A DNA stretch of 64,000 nt from Byssothecium circinans (lineage: Eukaryota > Ascomycota > Dothideomycetes > Pleosporales > Massarinaceae), in NCBI GenBank assembly GCA_010015675.1, contig ML976980.1, positions 426,562 through 490,561 on the forward strand, read 5' to 3'. The notes beneath the pieces are model-generated. The model was not told the origin of the DNA and searched no databases. It worked only from the letters and a program-made list of their open reading frames with translations. Each line of letters begins with the position of its first letter. Position 1 is the first letter of the stretch. The position numbers and the translations under genes are program-made. Below, one piece after another: positions 1 to 9,378 of this stretch.

Positions 1-352
1 ACGCGCAGCAGCGCTAGAAGCAGAGAACAAACGATTGCAGAGCCAACTTGAGGCTCTTAAGCCTCAAGTACCACGAAAGAGGGTTCGTATGGACCCAAAT
101 CAACGCTTTGCCAACGTAGATACGATCAAGATGGCAGTAGAGGCTTCTAAGCTTATAGAGGAACAAAACAATAACCCTAACAAAGAAAAAGAGGCAGAAA
201 AACTGGCAGCAGAAGTAGCAGCAAAAACTCTGCAATCCATGTGTAGTGAGTGGCAATTGTAATTACGCTGAATCAATTATCGCGATTTTTTGAAGGGTGG
301 AGGATTTCTGCGCGGTGTCTCATATCCCTGGGTGTCTCATGACCTGATGCGC
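1..352 (+). mobile_element. 3' end of a pogo/Fot1-type DNA transposon
   Basis: The window begins inside an element whose transposase reads rightward and stops at 262. After the stop lies a short non-coding tail containing two copies of the 10-mer GGTGTCTCAT (314-323 and 331-340), 17 bp apart, the kind of iterated terminal or subterminal motif that pogo-like elements carry as transposase sites. The right border is uncertain: a TA dinucleotide, the usual target of this superfamily, occurs near 353-358 beside a near-palindrome. The left end is outside the window, so the inverted repeat cannot be matched here. The border is inference. Confidence 0.6.
2..262 (+). CDS. pogo/Fot1-type (DDE_1) transposase, C-terminal fragment
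   Basis: This open frame enters from the left edge and ends with TAA at 260-262, giving the last 86 codons. The visible part has a short leucine/glutamate coiled coil (ALEAENKRLQSQLEAL), then a basic KPQVPRKRVRMDPN stretch and FANVDTIKMA, then an acidic/Ala-rich tail. This layout is what I expect at the C-terminus of fungal Fot1/pogo transposases, after the catalytic DDE domain, which is not in view. I cannot say whether the upstream part is intact. The frame has no stop until the end, so this copy is not obviously decayed. It sits about 280 bp upstream of the DHFR gene. Confidence 0.6.
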   Translation, partial: RAAALEAENKRLQSQLEALKPQVPRKRVRMDPNQRFANVDTIKMAVEASKLIEEQNNNPNKEKEAEKLAAEVAAKTLQSMCSEWQL

Positions 353-543
353 TAGCTTAGCGCGTTTCTCGTGCCCCGCTGTCAAAGCTTCTTTCGAAGC
401 AACATCCCACCTGCATTGTTTCTGCGCCAGCGGCGACGTCACTCACCTTTCACCGGGGAAAAACAAGAACCCATCAATCTCCACGTCCCATCATTCATCC
501 GTCATAACGTGCCCCAATCTCCCCGAACATCCGTTACCGAGCA
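263..543 (+). other. transposon tail and dihydrofolate reductase promoter/5' leader
   Basis: About 280 bp with no gene. The first ~90 bp belong to the transposon tail. The rest (about 360-543) is the promoter and 5' leader of the DHFR gene, so the element sits almost against this housekeeping promoter. No clear TATA box is seen. Confidence 0.5.
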
Positions 544-1320
544 ATGTCCGCTCCCGAACCTCCCACGACGAATCCTCCACCCACAACTGCGACAAACACA
601 ACAGCAATGTCCCCCAAGCCCCTCAGCCTCACCCTAATCCTCGCCGCAACACCCTCCCTCGGCATCGGCAAGAACGGCACCCTCCCCTGGCCGCAATTGA
701 AGAAGGAAATGGGGTATTTTGCACGGGTGACGAAGCGCGTACCCCCGAGGATAGTGGGGAAGGAGGGATCGAGACAGAGGGTTAATGCCGTGGTTATGGG
801 GAGGAAGACGTGGGATAGTATACCGGAGAAGTTTCGGCCATTGAAGGGGAGGGTTAATGTGGTTGTTACTCGGGATCCGGGGGCGTGGGGGGAGCGGGGG
901 GATAAGGGGCCGGAAGTAGGGAAAACGGGGGATGGGGTAGAAGGGCCATTTGTTGTGGGTAGTGTGCAAGCCGCTTTGGATAAACTACAGGCTTTCTCCA
1001 CGGTATCCTCGGCTTCGCTATCTGATTCATCTAGTCCCATGGTGGATATGGAGATCGAGCGTGTGTTTGTCATCGGTGGCGCGACGCTGTATAATTCCGC
1101 TCTCGAGCTCCCGCAAACCGATCGTATTCTCCTTACTAAAATCCGTAATGAGTATGAGTGCGACACATTCTTTTCTGTGGATTTGGAGAAGGAGGGGACT
1201 GGGTGGAGGAGAGCGGGGAGGGAGGAGGTGGAGGAATGGACGGGGGAGAGTGTGAGTGGGAAGGGTGTTGTGGAACAGGGTGTCGGGTTTGAGTTTGGGA
1301 TGTGGGAGAGGGTGCAGTGA
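544..1320 (+). CDS. dihydrofolate reductase
   Basis: DHFR reduces dihydrofolate to tetrahydrofolate with NADPH, for thymidylate and purine synthesis. The 258-residue intronless frame carries the family signatures in order: the Met20-type loop and LPWP (around residues 33-50), the likely catalytic acid Glu55 in KKEM, the NADPH site MGRKTWDSIP (85-94) with VVVTR (106-110), and VFVIGGATLY (174-183). It ends with the TKI...CDTFF strand. Two acidic or Ser-rich loops (about 111-135 and 150-168) make it longer than bacterial DHFR, as is usual in fungi. ATG 544 is the first in frame. ATG 607, just before the conserved fold, is an alternative that would remove a Pro/Thr-rich leader of 21 residues. Wobble bases switch from mostly C to mostly G near 690. 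Confidence 0.93.
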   Translation: MSAPEPPTTNPPPTTATNTTAMSPKPLSLTLILAATPSLGIGKNGTLPWPQLKKEMGYFARVTKRVPPRIVGKEGSRQRVNAVVMGRKTWDSIPEKFRPLKGRVNVVVTRDPGAWGERGDKGPEVGKTGDGVEGPFVVGSVQAALDKLQAFSTVSSASLSDSSSPMVDMEIERVFVIGGATLYNSALELPQTDRILLTKIRNEYECDTFFSVDLEKEGTGWRRAGREEVEEWTGESVSGKGVVEQGVGFEFGMWERVQ

Positions 1321-1480
1321 GGTGGCCAGGACAGGAAGAACAAAAGGTTAGAACACTGTGAGAAGGCGCTGCTGTTGGGAAAGAACAGTTTGGTGCAATT
1401 ACAAGAGTGGAGATATCTCTATCCAGCGATCTCGACGACTATCCTACAGTATCCAAACGATACCCACCGTACCAATCCCC

Positions 1481-3469
1481 TCAACGCTTCAACCTCGCTT
1501 CAATAACCGCCTGCCCCAACATCGACCCAGCAGCTTTCTCCTCCTCCCTCCACACCTCCACGACTTCCAACCCCACACCCTCCAGCAGCCCGCGAAACTG
1601 CTCCTCAGTCCGCTCCAAACTCGCATACGCCCCCATCATCGAGAAATCCGCCCCCGCAGCTATAAAACTCGCATCCCTCTCTACACCCCAACAACGTCAG
1701 CATAATCCAAAACATCCAAAACATCCGAAACATATCCCCACGCAACCGCCAACAAACATAACCATGCGGCACTTTTACTTACCAGGCATAATCGTCTCAC
1801 TCAACAGCACCACCGACTCCGACCCCATAGCATCCCTCACGCGTCCCAAGATCTGCGCCGCCTGGGCGTCCGGCCAGTCATGCAGTACATGAGCGAGGAG
1901 ATAAATCCTCGCGTTGTGGACGGGCTGCGGGGCGAAGAAGTCGTAGACGGCAGCTTCGACGCCTTCCGGAAGCGAATCCGCGGGGATAGCGTCGATGACG
2001 GCCGCGATATCTTGAACAACGCAGCGTGCCTTCACGCCAGGGAAATGCTGTTTGAAATCAACAGTCTGATGGCCGATTCCGCCGCCGATGTCGACGAGGA
2101 ATACCTCCTCTTTTCCATGCCCGGCGCCTTCACCGTCGTCTTCGAGGACGCGAGTCATGGGATATACTTCAAACCACTTCGAATCTACACTCCTCTTCGT
2201 GCGCATTGTCATCATGGCATTGAACGCCTTCTGCCTCTTGGGCTCCGCCGCGGTCCAGGCGAAACTGTGCAGGGGCGTGTTTAGGGCGTGTTGGAAGGGG
2301 CAGTTCAGGGCGTCGGTGGGGCTTGTGTAGCCGTGGGTGGCGAAGAAGGAGGGGAGGGAGGTGGTGACGGGGAGGTTTTCTGTCCTGGTGTGTGGGTTAG
2401 AAGGGTGGGAGAGAGGCGGGGCGTGTTTGGGGGGGAAGGGAGGGGTAAGAGGGAGATGAGATGGTGGAGGAGGGAAGGGAAGGGTGGGGTTACCAGTGAA
2501 TAATCATCTGCGCCATCGGTGACTCAGTCACGTACATGGCCGCTGCGGGCGTGGGAGCGAAGACGTCTTTATCGGCTTCGGTGAAGAGGGCCATGGCGAT
2601 GAGGACGCGGAGAACTCTCTCTAAAGTTACCGCCAGTCAGTCAGTCAGTTACAAACATTCCAAATCCAAGCCTCTCTTCACTCTCTGCTCAAGGCATACC
2701 TCCTCGCGTTAACGTTTTAAAGGCGAAGTAGAGCAGAGGCAGAGGAAAGGAGGAAGAAAATGAAATAGCGAAGAGGGAAAGAAGGGAGTAGAACATACTG
2801 ATCAACAGCCCCTCACAACCCGTTTCTTCCGCGAGTTGTTGCAGTGTGATTTGTTCCTTACCAACGCCGGCGTCGAAGATGCGCATGTCGATTGCCAGGC
2901 GCAGGGCTATTGGCTTCAGGGGCTGTTGTTGCCGAACGGAACCGTGGCGTCAGCACATGAGGTATCCTTGGAATCTAAAAAAGAAAAGGAAGGCAAACAA
3001 GAGAATACATTCCAGGACAAGAGGTTCCGGACAAGACAAGACAAAACAATGGCCAGGGAAGGCGTGGGGGGAGAGAAGTTTGTGTCACCGATATCGACAT
3101 CGACATCAACGCCGACATCTACATCAAACAATCAAATAAATGCGTTCATGTCCAATGAGATGTCGAGATCGAGATCGAGCTGGAGCTGGAGCTGGGGATT
3201 ACGCTGGGGATAAAAAAATTGATGATGGATAAGTATAAACGTACCGCAAAAAACATGTCTATCAACCCCCTTTCCGGCGTCCGGAACTTCTCCACGACTT
3301 TCTCGCACGCGTCGACGAGGTGTTTTTTCTGCTCCTCCGAGACTGAGTCTGAGGGGGACGGTGCGGTGGCGGTGGCGGTGGCGCTGGTGCTGGTGCCAGT
3401 GTTGGTTAGGGCTGCCAGGGAGGCGAGGGTGCGGGGGATGTCGACGTCGATGTCCGTTGGGATGGCCAT
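1481..3469 (-). CDS. class II (COMT-type) SAM-dependent O-methyltransferase
   Basis: Five exons: 3469-3245, 2922-2799, 2620-2494, 2384-1783 and 1680-1481, giving 425 residues. All junctions are GT/AG and keep phase. Proteins of this family transfer methyl from SAM to a phenolic or enol hydroxyl of small molecules, often secondary metabolites. A winged-helix dimerisation part (about 75-170) is followed by the Rossmann methyltransferase domain with the SAM motif FLVDIGGGIGHQ, the catalytic-base region AHVLHDWPD, and ETIMP near the end of the fold. The first exon has a Thr/Ala/Ser-rich spacer. Intron 1 is 322 nt, long for this genome, and is full of short tandem repeats. There is no polyketide synthase, NRPS, P450 or terpene gene nearby, so the substrate is unknown. 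Confidence 0.85.
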
Positions 3470-3574
3470 GGTGAAGTGGAGTGCGGGTGAGGTGAAGTAA
3501 AGTGCGGTAGGGGTGTGGTGTAGATGTACGTGAAAGTGATAATATTCGAAAATACAAGCAGAGAAGACGACGAC

Positions 3575-3599
3575 GAGACGAGACGAGACGAGACGAGAT
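3575..3599. repeat. GAGAC pentanucleotide repeat, 5 units
   Basis: Four exact GAGAC units followed by one GAGAT, about 106 bp upstream of the O-methyltransferase start and so probably in its 5' leader or promoter. Confidence 0.9.
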
Positions 3600-3773
3600 G
3601 AGAGATAATAAACAATACTTCAAGCAGAATGCTCTAGAGACGGAATGCGGATCCACCTCCTCTTTTATACCCCCAAAATCTTCAATGCCTCTCCTCCCTC
3701 CTCCTCCTTACTCTGTGCCTAAACCCCAAATAAGCCATAAGCCGATACGTCCGCTATACCCGCACTTGACCGC

Positions 3774-3796
3774 GACCGACCGACCGACCGACCGAC
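3774..3796. repeat. GACC tetranucleotide repeat, about 5.8 units
   Basis: Five exact GACC units plus GAC, about 305 bp upstream of the O-methyltransferase start. Confidence 0.9.
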
Positions 3797-4159
3797 GCCC
3801 ATGTCCATGGCATATCTCCGAGCGCCCCGAATTTATCGACGTTGTTCTTTTACTGTATCGAGGGGTTGGGTAGGCGAGGCGATTCAGTAGCGGGGGGAAT
3901 AAGGAAGGATTGAGTGCACAAAATTAGGATTGAAAAAGGGGGGGTATTTGCATTCCCACAGTTCCACAGTCCCACACTCCGCACAACTACGGCATGCATA
4001 CCACGTCGTATGCGTTCAAGATCATAACAAACGCCAAAAACGCCGTACTTCCTATACCCTAATTTATCCCATCTCGTCCCAAAGGCATTGATACAACTGA
4101 TTGATAATACAGAGAACTTTCGAACCGAAGCCGAAACCGAATCCTTCACCTGGGAACGC

Positions 4160-6222
4160 TCATCTTCTCGAGGACCGAAACTGCCCCTTCTTCATCTCCG
4201 CTTTCAAACTATCCTGCTGACTGGGTAGCGGGCCCCTTCTCCTCACACTACCCCCACCCTCCTGTCCACCTACAGGCCCACCGTGCTGCGGTGGTCCTGC
4301 GCCTGTATTCGGATTTGGTGGCGGATAGGGGAAGTTCGGTGGCGGAGGGAAGCCTGGGGGTGGGAAGTGCATTGGGTGCGGAGGCGGTGGACCGCCGTTG
4401 TGAGCGAGATTAGGTGGCGGAGGGAAGCCGGGCGGAAGCTGCATGTTTTGAGGTAGGGACATGGGGAACGGTGGAGGACCGGAGCCATTTGCGTTGGGTA
4501 GCGGTGGGGGTGGAAGGGCGCCAGAGGCTATGAGCTGGTGGAGACGTGCGGGGTCCATGTTGAAAGGTGGTGGTGGAATGTTTGCGCTTCCTAGATTCGG
4601 AGGGCCAAGGGGGAAGTTTGGTGGCGGTTGGGCAGGAGGCACACTGCCGATTCCGGGTAGAGCGCTGCTTGTGCCGTCTGGAGCAGCATTGAGGCCGGGT
4701 AGTGTAAGCCCTGGAGGTAGGAGCGCTCCGGGGTTCTTCGGGGGCAGTTTCTGGTCGACAAGGCCGTTCGCTTCGTCTTCTGCTTCCATTTCTTCCTCCT
4801 CTTGTCTCTGCCGTCTGTTGTTCCCGCGGTCGAAGGTGCCTTGTGCTTCGGCGGCTGATTGGCCAATATGGTACCTGTCGTTGAGGTATGATGTGTCCCC
4901 AGGCCGGGGACGCGTCCAGAAGCGTGTAACACGGTCATTGGAACCCGAAGCCAGAAGGTGACCCAGAGGATGCCAGTCTAGCGTCCATACTGTGAAATCG
5001 TGAGCATACTGTATGCTGTGGGCGGGGTATATGGTTTGTGGTGGGGCGTTTTGAGGGTCTGCCGCATCGTAGGGGGATATGGATGGTGCGGCCCCTGCGG
5101 GAAGGTTCTGCTCGTCAAGAAGGTAGTGCATAATGCTGCCGTCCACACCACCTGTCGAGAGCAGGTTCTTGTGCTGTGGATGCCAGGCCATGGTGATAAC
5201 GTCCTTTTCGTGCCCGCGGAGCAACAGGACATCCCGCATCATGCGCAGGTCAAATATTCGGGCTGTGTGATCACGGGCGCACGTTGCCATCAGATTGCCG
5301 AGGACAGGTTCGAACATTGTCTTTGATATTGGATTTTTATGTCCATGCAGTGTGGTGAGACAACGCCCTGTTCGCGGATCCCAGAGCTTGACCTGGTGAT
5401 CTTTCGACCCTGACACGAGCAGACCCTTTTGAGGGTGCCAATCGACTGACTTCACTTCCCATCCGTGGCCGGTCAAAGTGGATTCTTCAGCGCTCGAGGC
5501 GAAGTCCCAGATCTTCAATGTAGTATCATCCGCGCAAGTCACAAACTTGGAGTCTGTGGGAGCAATAGCCAAGCCTCGAATTGCCTCAGAGTGCGCCTGT
5601 ATCTCCTTGACATTGTTGAAGTTGGTCTGCCAGTACTTTATAATGCCCGTCTGGTCTGCGGAGAGAAGCCAGTCGTTGGTGTGCGTGTATGCGACGGAAC
5701 GTATAGCCGACTCGTGAGCCTGCATAATGGTCTCGAAATTGAAGCCCATGCCATTCCATAGCGTGAATTCTCCGCTTGTCGAGCCCGTGAGCAGGCGGCG
5801 GCCCTCTGGTGTCCACTTGACGACATTTATGGGGTGCTTGACTTTATTGAGTGAGGAGTGCAGGGCTTTGGCGGGGATTGATTCAGCGGCATTGGTGAAG
5901 CGGGCGGAGGGAGGCTCCATGTCCACGATGTAGCTGGCGCTGGGCCGTTCGACCTCCGGTGCGGGCGCATTCTTGTAGCGCGGCTTGCGGTTGCGCATCC
6001 ACTGGACGGTTGTTGCGCCATAATCGGTCACGGCTCCTGTTGTGATGTATGAGTAGAGTTATATACGCTATATCATCCTTTATGGAATCTGTCATGTTGG
6101 TCCCCTTCACGTGGAGGTGGAGCTGTAGCTCTTCCAACGGTATGGAGAAAAGAGGACGTACGCTTGGGTCTCGGTCGCGGCGGCCCGTCAAAGTGTGAGG
6201 GGTGGTATTCCCCGCGCTCCAT
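4160..6222 (-). CDS. pfs2: polyadenylation factor subunit 2 (WDR33/Pfs2 type)
   Basis: Two exons, 6222-6162 and 6036-4160, with a 125-nt intron, give 645 residues. Pfs2 is the WD40 subunit of the nuclear cleavage and polyadenylation factor that recognises and processes mRNA 3' ends. Exon 1 encodes the short conserved leader ending [11 protein letters not shown], and exon 2 resumes with [13 protein letters not shown], a hallmark of the family. About seven WD repeats follow (roughly residues 79-400), with many GH...WD-type units such as [15 protein letters not shown]. The tail from about 460 is a Pro/Gly/Asn-rich low-complexity region ending [10 protein letters not shown], as in other Pezizomycotina. 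The downstream frame alone has no ATG at its beginning, which is why the upstream exon is needed. Its promoter is shared divergently with the acyltransferase at 6700. Confidence 0.93.
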
Positions 6223-6699
6223 GGCAAGCAACACCTTCCAGTATGAAGGCGATCACAGAGACGTGTAGTCAACTGGAAGAAGAGGAGTGGTGTTGGTGGT
6301 GGTCGCGCTTTGTTGGTCGCGGAGCTCAAGAGTCGTGCCAAGACAGCCACATTCACTAGCCACCACGGTACAGGGTTATGGAGCCGTTTCTGCACCTCGA
6401 CATCACTCGCAGCCATCCCCGCAGCGCCGCGATAGCTCTCTCCCAACAATTTCAGCTTCAGGCCGGTCCATATAAGACAGCCTGGGCGCCATGAAGCTCG
6501 TTTCTGGCCGCCGATTCCGTTCCCAGGCCTCAGCCAAGCGCTGTTCTCGCTCTTATTCTTATCGCCGCAATTGACAATCCAGAATTCCGCTGCCCACCAC
6601 CGCATTTGCAATCCCGACGGCGTGACTATACCTAACTATACTTAACTATCAGCCTTCGGGCGACATCCACGAGGTAGGAGTAGTCGTCAATTCCACGCA
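6223..6699. promoter_or_regulatory. divergent promoter, Pfs2 and acyltransferase
   Basis: 477 bp between the two start codons, which point away from each other, so it must hold both promoters. No clear TATA box is seen. Pyrimidine-rich stretches occur next to both starts. Confidence 0.5.
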
Positions 6700-8535
6700 A
6701 TGGCGACCCTCATCGACACTGCCACGGCAGTCACCACTGGCACCGACTCTACCACACACAATGGATCGATGTCGGAGCCAGCCGTGAATGTGAATGTGAG
6801 TGCGAATGGCGCCACCACCAACACCAGCATGCCTCCCAAGACTATCAAGTACCGCCACGTCTTTGCGACCCACTCGCAGTCACACATATCTTCCCTCACT
6901 CATGGAGCTGCGACCCCAAGTTTTGTCGGCTTTCGCAACTTGATGGTCCTAGTGCTCGGTATGCCGATCCCTCGCCAGCCATCGTCCATGTCCTAATGCT
7001 TGGTAGTCTTCTCAAACCTGCGACTGATGATAGAGAATTTCCAAAAGGTGAGTGTAGAGCCCTATGTGGAAGTAACGGCAACGCTTTGTCGAGTTTCTTC
7101 GAGCAGAAACCTCGCAGGATTTCAGCATGGAGCCACATTTTGCCGCAGAGGTGTTCCAGATCAATGGCTGACTCTTGCAGTATGGAGTCGTCATCTGTGT
7201 CTCCTGCCACGACTACCGACGACAGGATGTCATCTACGGCCTCCTGCTCTACTGCTCGGTGCCCTTCTTTCTTTTCGCCGCATATCTCATCGAACTCGCC
7301 GCCGCTCAGAAGGCCAATTCTGCCCTCGCTCACATGAAGAAGTCCAGCGAAGACCGTGATACCCCAGAGAAACAGGCTGCCGCTCGCCGGAGCTTCAACA
7401 CAATATGGTGGACAGTGGCAATGCTGCATGGCTTCAATGCTACTGCGCAGTTGTTCATTGCTTCCTGGGTTGTCTACTTCCATATACACCACCCAGGTAT
7501 CGGCACGCTCTGCGAACTGCACGCTGTGATTATTTGGCTCAAAGTCTGCTCCTACGCCTTCACAAACCGCGATCTGCGCCATGCTCTCTTACATCCGAAC
7601 GAGTCTGAGCCACTGCCGAAGATTTATTCCGCCTGCCCTTATCCAAGGAATGTCAATTTCAGGAACCTCTGCTACTTCTGGTGGGCACCAACGCTCGTTT
7701 ACCAGCCCGTGTACCCTCGCACTGAGATCATCCATTGGGATTTTATCTTCAAGCGCTTATGCGAGATTGCCGTCCTCAGCATCGCCATTTGGATCGCCTC
7801 TGCTCAGTACGCCGTTCCACTCCTCCAGAACTCCATGGATAAGATGCTCCAACTGAACATGGTCGCTATCCTTGAGCGCATCATGAAGCTCTCCACAATC
7901 TCGCTCTTCTGCTGGCTTTGCGGCTTCTTTGCCCTGTTCCAGTCTGCGCTCAATGCTCTCGCCGAGATCATGAAGTTTGGCGACCGCGACTTCTACGGCG
8001 ACTGGTGGAACGTTAGCAGCATTCGAGCTTACTGGACAACGTGGAACAAGCCTGTCACGAACTTTATGCGTCGCCACGTCTACAGCCCGCTTATTGGGCG
8101 GGGATGGTCACCATGGGCTGCTCAGCTCATCGTCTTTCTCCTCTCGGGCTTCCTTCACGAATTGTGCGTCGGTATACCTACCCACAACGTCATTGGCGTC
8201 GCATTTACGGGCATGATGGTCCAGATACCACTCATTCTCATCACCGACGTGATCCAAAAGGTCAAGGGCATACGGGGCAAAGTCGCCGGTAATATGATTT
8301 TCTGGGTCAGCTTCTGTAGGTCCCCCTCCTCACCTACCAGCCCAAGCCGTTGCGAATCAATGCATAACGTGCTACCACCCCTCTGTATACGCAGTACTGA
8401 CCTTCTATCGCAGGCATCGTCGGCCAGCCACTCGCCGCGCTCCTCTATTTCTTCGCCTGGCAGGCCAAATACGGCAGCGTGTCTAAGCAGCAGCTGGCCG
8501 ATAGCCCTGCCCTACATCTCTTTTCCAGGCGCTAG
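6700..8535 (+). CDS. diacylglycerol O-acyltransferase 1 (MBOAT family)
   Basis: Exons 6700-6958, 7007-7047, 7181-8315 and 8414-8535 give 518 residues. Exon 2 is only 41 nt and intron 1 only 48 nt. The enzyme makes triacylglycerol from diacylglycerol and acyl-CoA in the endoplasmic reticulum. Visible signatures are the N-terminal SGF-like GFRNLMVLVL segment entering the first membrane helix, APTLVYQPVYPRT (the DGAT1-type acyl-CoA motif), FYGDWWN (residues 371-377), and the active-site His426 in the FLHEL membrane segment. Eight or nine hydrophobic helices are apparent. Sterol acyltransferases (ARE/ACAT) share FYxDWWN, but the YQPxYPR motif fits DGAT1 better. The disordered N-terminus (first ~55 residues) is rich in Thr/Ser/Asn. 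Codon use is strongly C-ending throughout. Confidence 0.92.
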
Positions 8536-9378
8536 AAGTACTTGAAACCATCCTTCTGGATTTGGCCATAGATCGCAGCGTCGACCTATCTGACCTTGCC
8601 GGATTCCACATCTCGGTATGAATACCGTCGAACTACTCCTGTCGACTCTCTTTGTTAGGCTTCAGGCGATTACCATTCGAGTACTTTGGTGTGTATGATG
8701 GCTTTGGATAGGGATGCCTGAAAGGTGTTGGTGTATTCTTAAAAGATCGCTGGATTGGGCTTCCGCTCTCCCTCTTGCATTCGCGCTCGCTTTTATTGTT
8801 TGTATTGTTTGGGCGGCTGGAGTATTTTAATGAGGGTGGATGGTATATCGTCTGGGGTAATGGCGTAGCTTGTATAGATTAATTTATGGTTTCACTGCCT
8901 GAGTTCCTCTTTCAAAGACTATAGTTTTGTAAAGATGCTGTCGTCGTCGTTGGAGTCGGTGGATGAGCTATTTTGCATACTTTGGATATGTTTCGCATAT
9001 TTTGGTGTACGGGTTGGAGAGGGTATAGACAAGCTATCAAGGTAACTTACCTCTCAATGTTCCCGAGACAAGATGAGATGAAAGAATCGGGCTCGATTTC
9101 GCGCAGCGACCGACTATATAAATAATTTATCCGTGTACGGTCGCGCGGTAAGGGCCAACGAGTGAGATATCTAGTCTATCATTCTACTATCCCACAAACC
9201 ACAGTTAACGTACTGTACATACTATCCTACAAAATCAACTCCGCCTTTTCATTTCCAATCCACACAATCCCCTAACACTAACAAACCACCCACACCCCCT
9301 GTTCTCCAACCCACCATCTCACTAACCCACCCCCAGGCCCTAACCACCCCAGCACCCGGCACCCGCATCCCACGCATC
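8536..9378. other. intergenic region between convergent 3' ends
   Basis: 843 bp between the acyltransferase stop and the MEF2 stop. It holds the two 3' untranslated regions. It has T/G-rich sequence first, a TATATAAATAATTTAT stretch near 9115-9130, then C/A-rich sequence from 9240. No gene is seen. Confidence 0.5.

Larger units (their letters stand above)
3470..4159. other. O-methyltransferase promoter and Pfs2 3' region
   Basis: About 690 bp without a gene. The part next to 3469 is the upstream region of the O-methyltransferase and holds two simple repeats (GAGAC and GACC units). The part next to 4160 holds the 3' end of the Pfs2 transcript. Confidence 0.5.

Noticed and set aside
534..1343. 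Long - strand open frame opposite DHFR
   Set aside because: It is the shadow of the DHFR coding frame; it has no family features and DHFR motifs on the + strand are clear.
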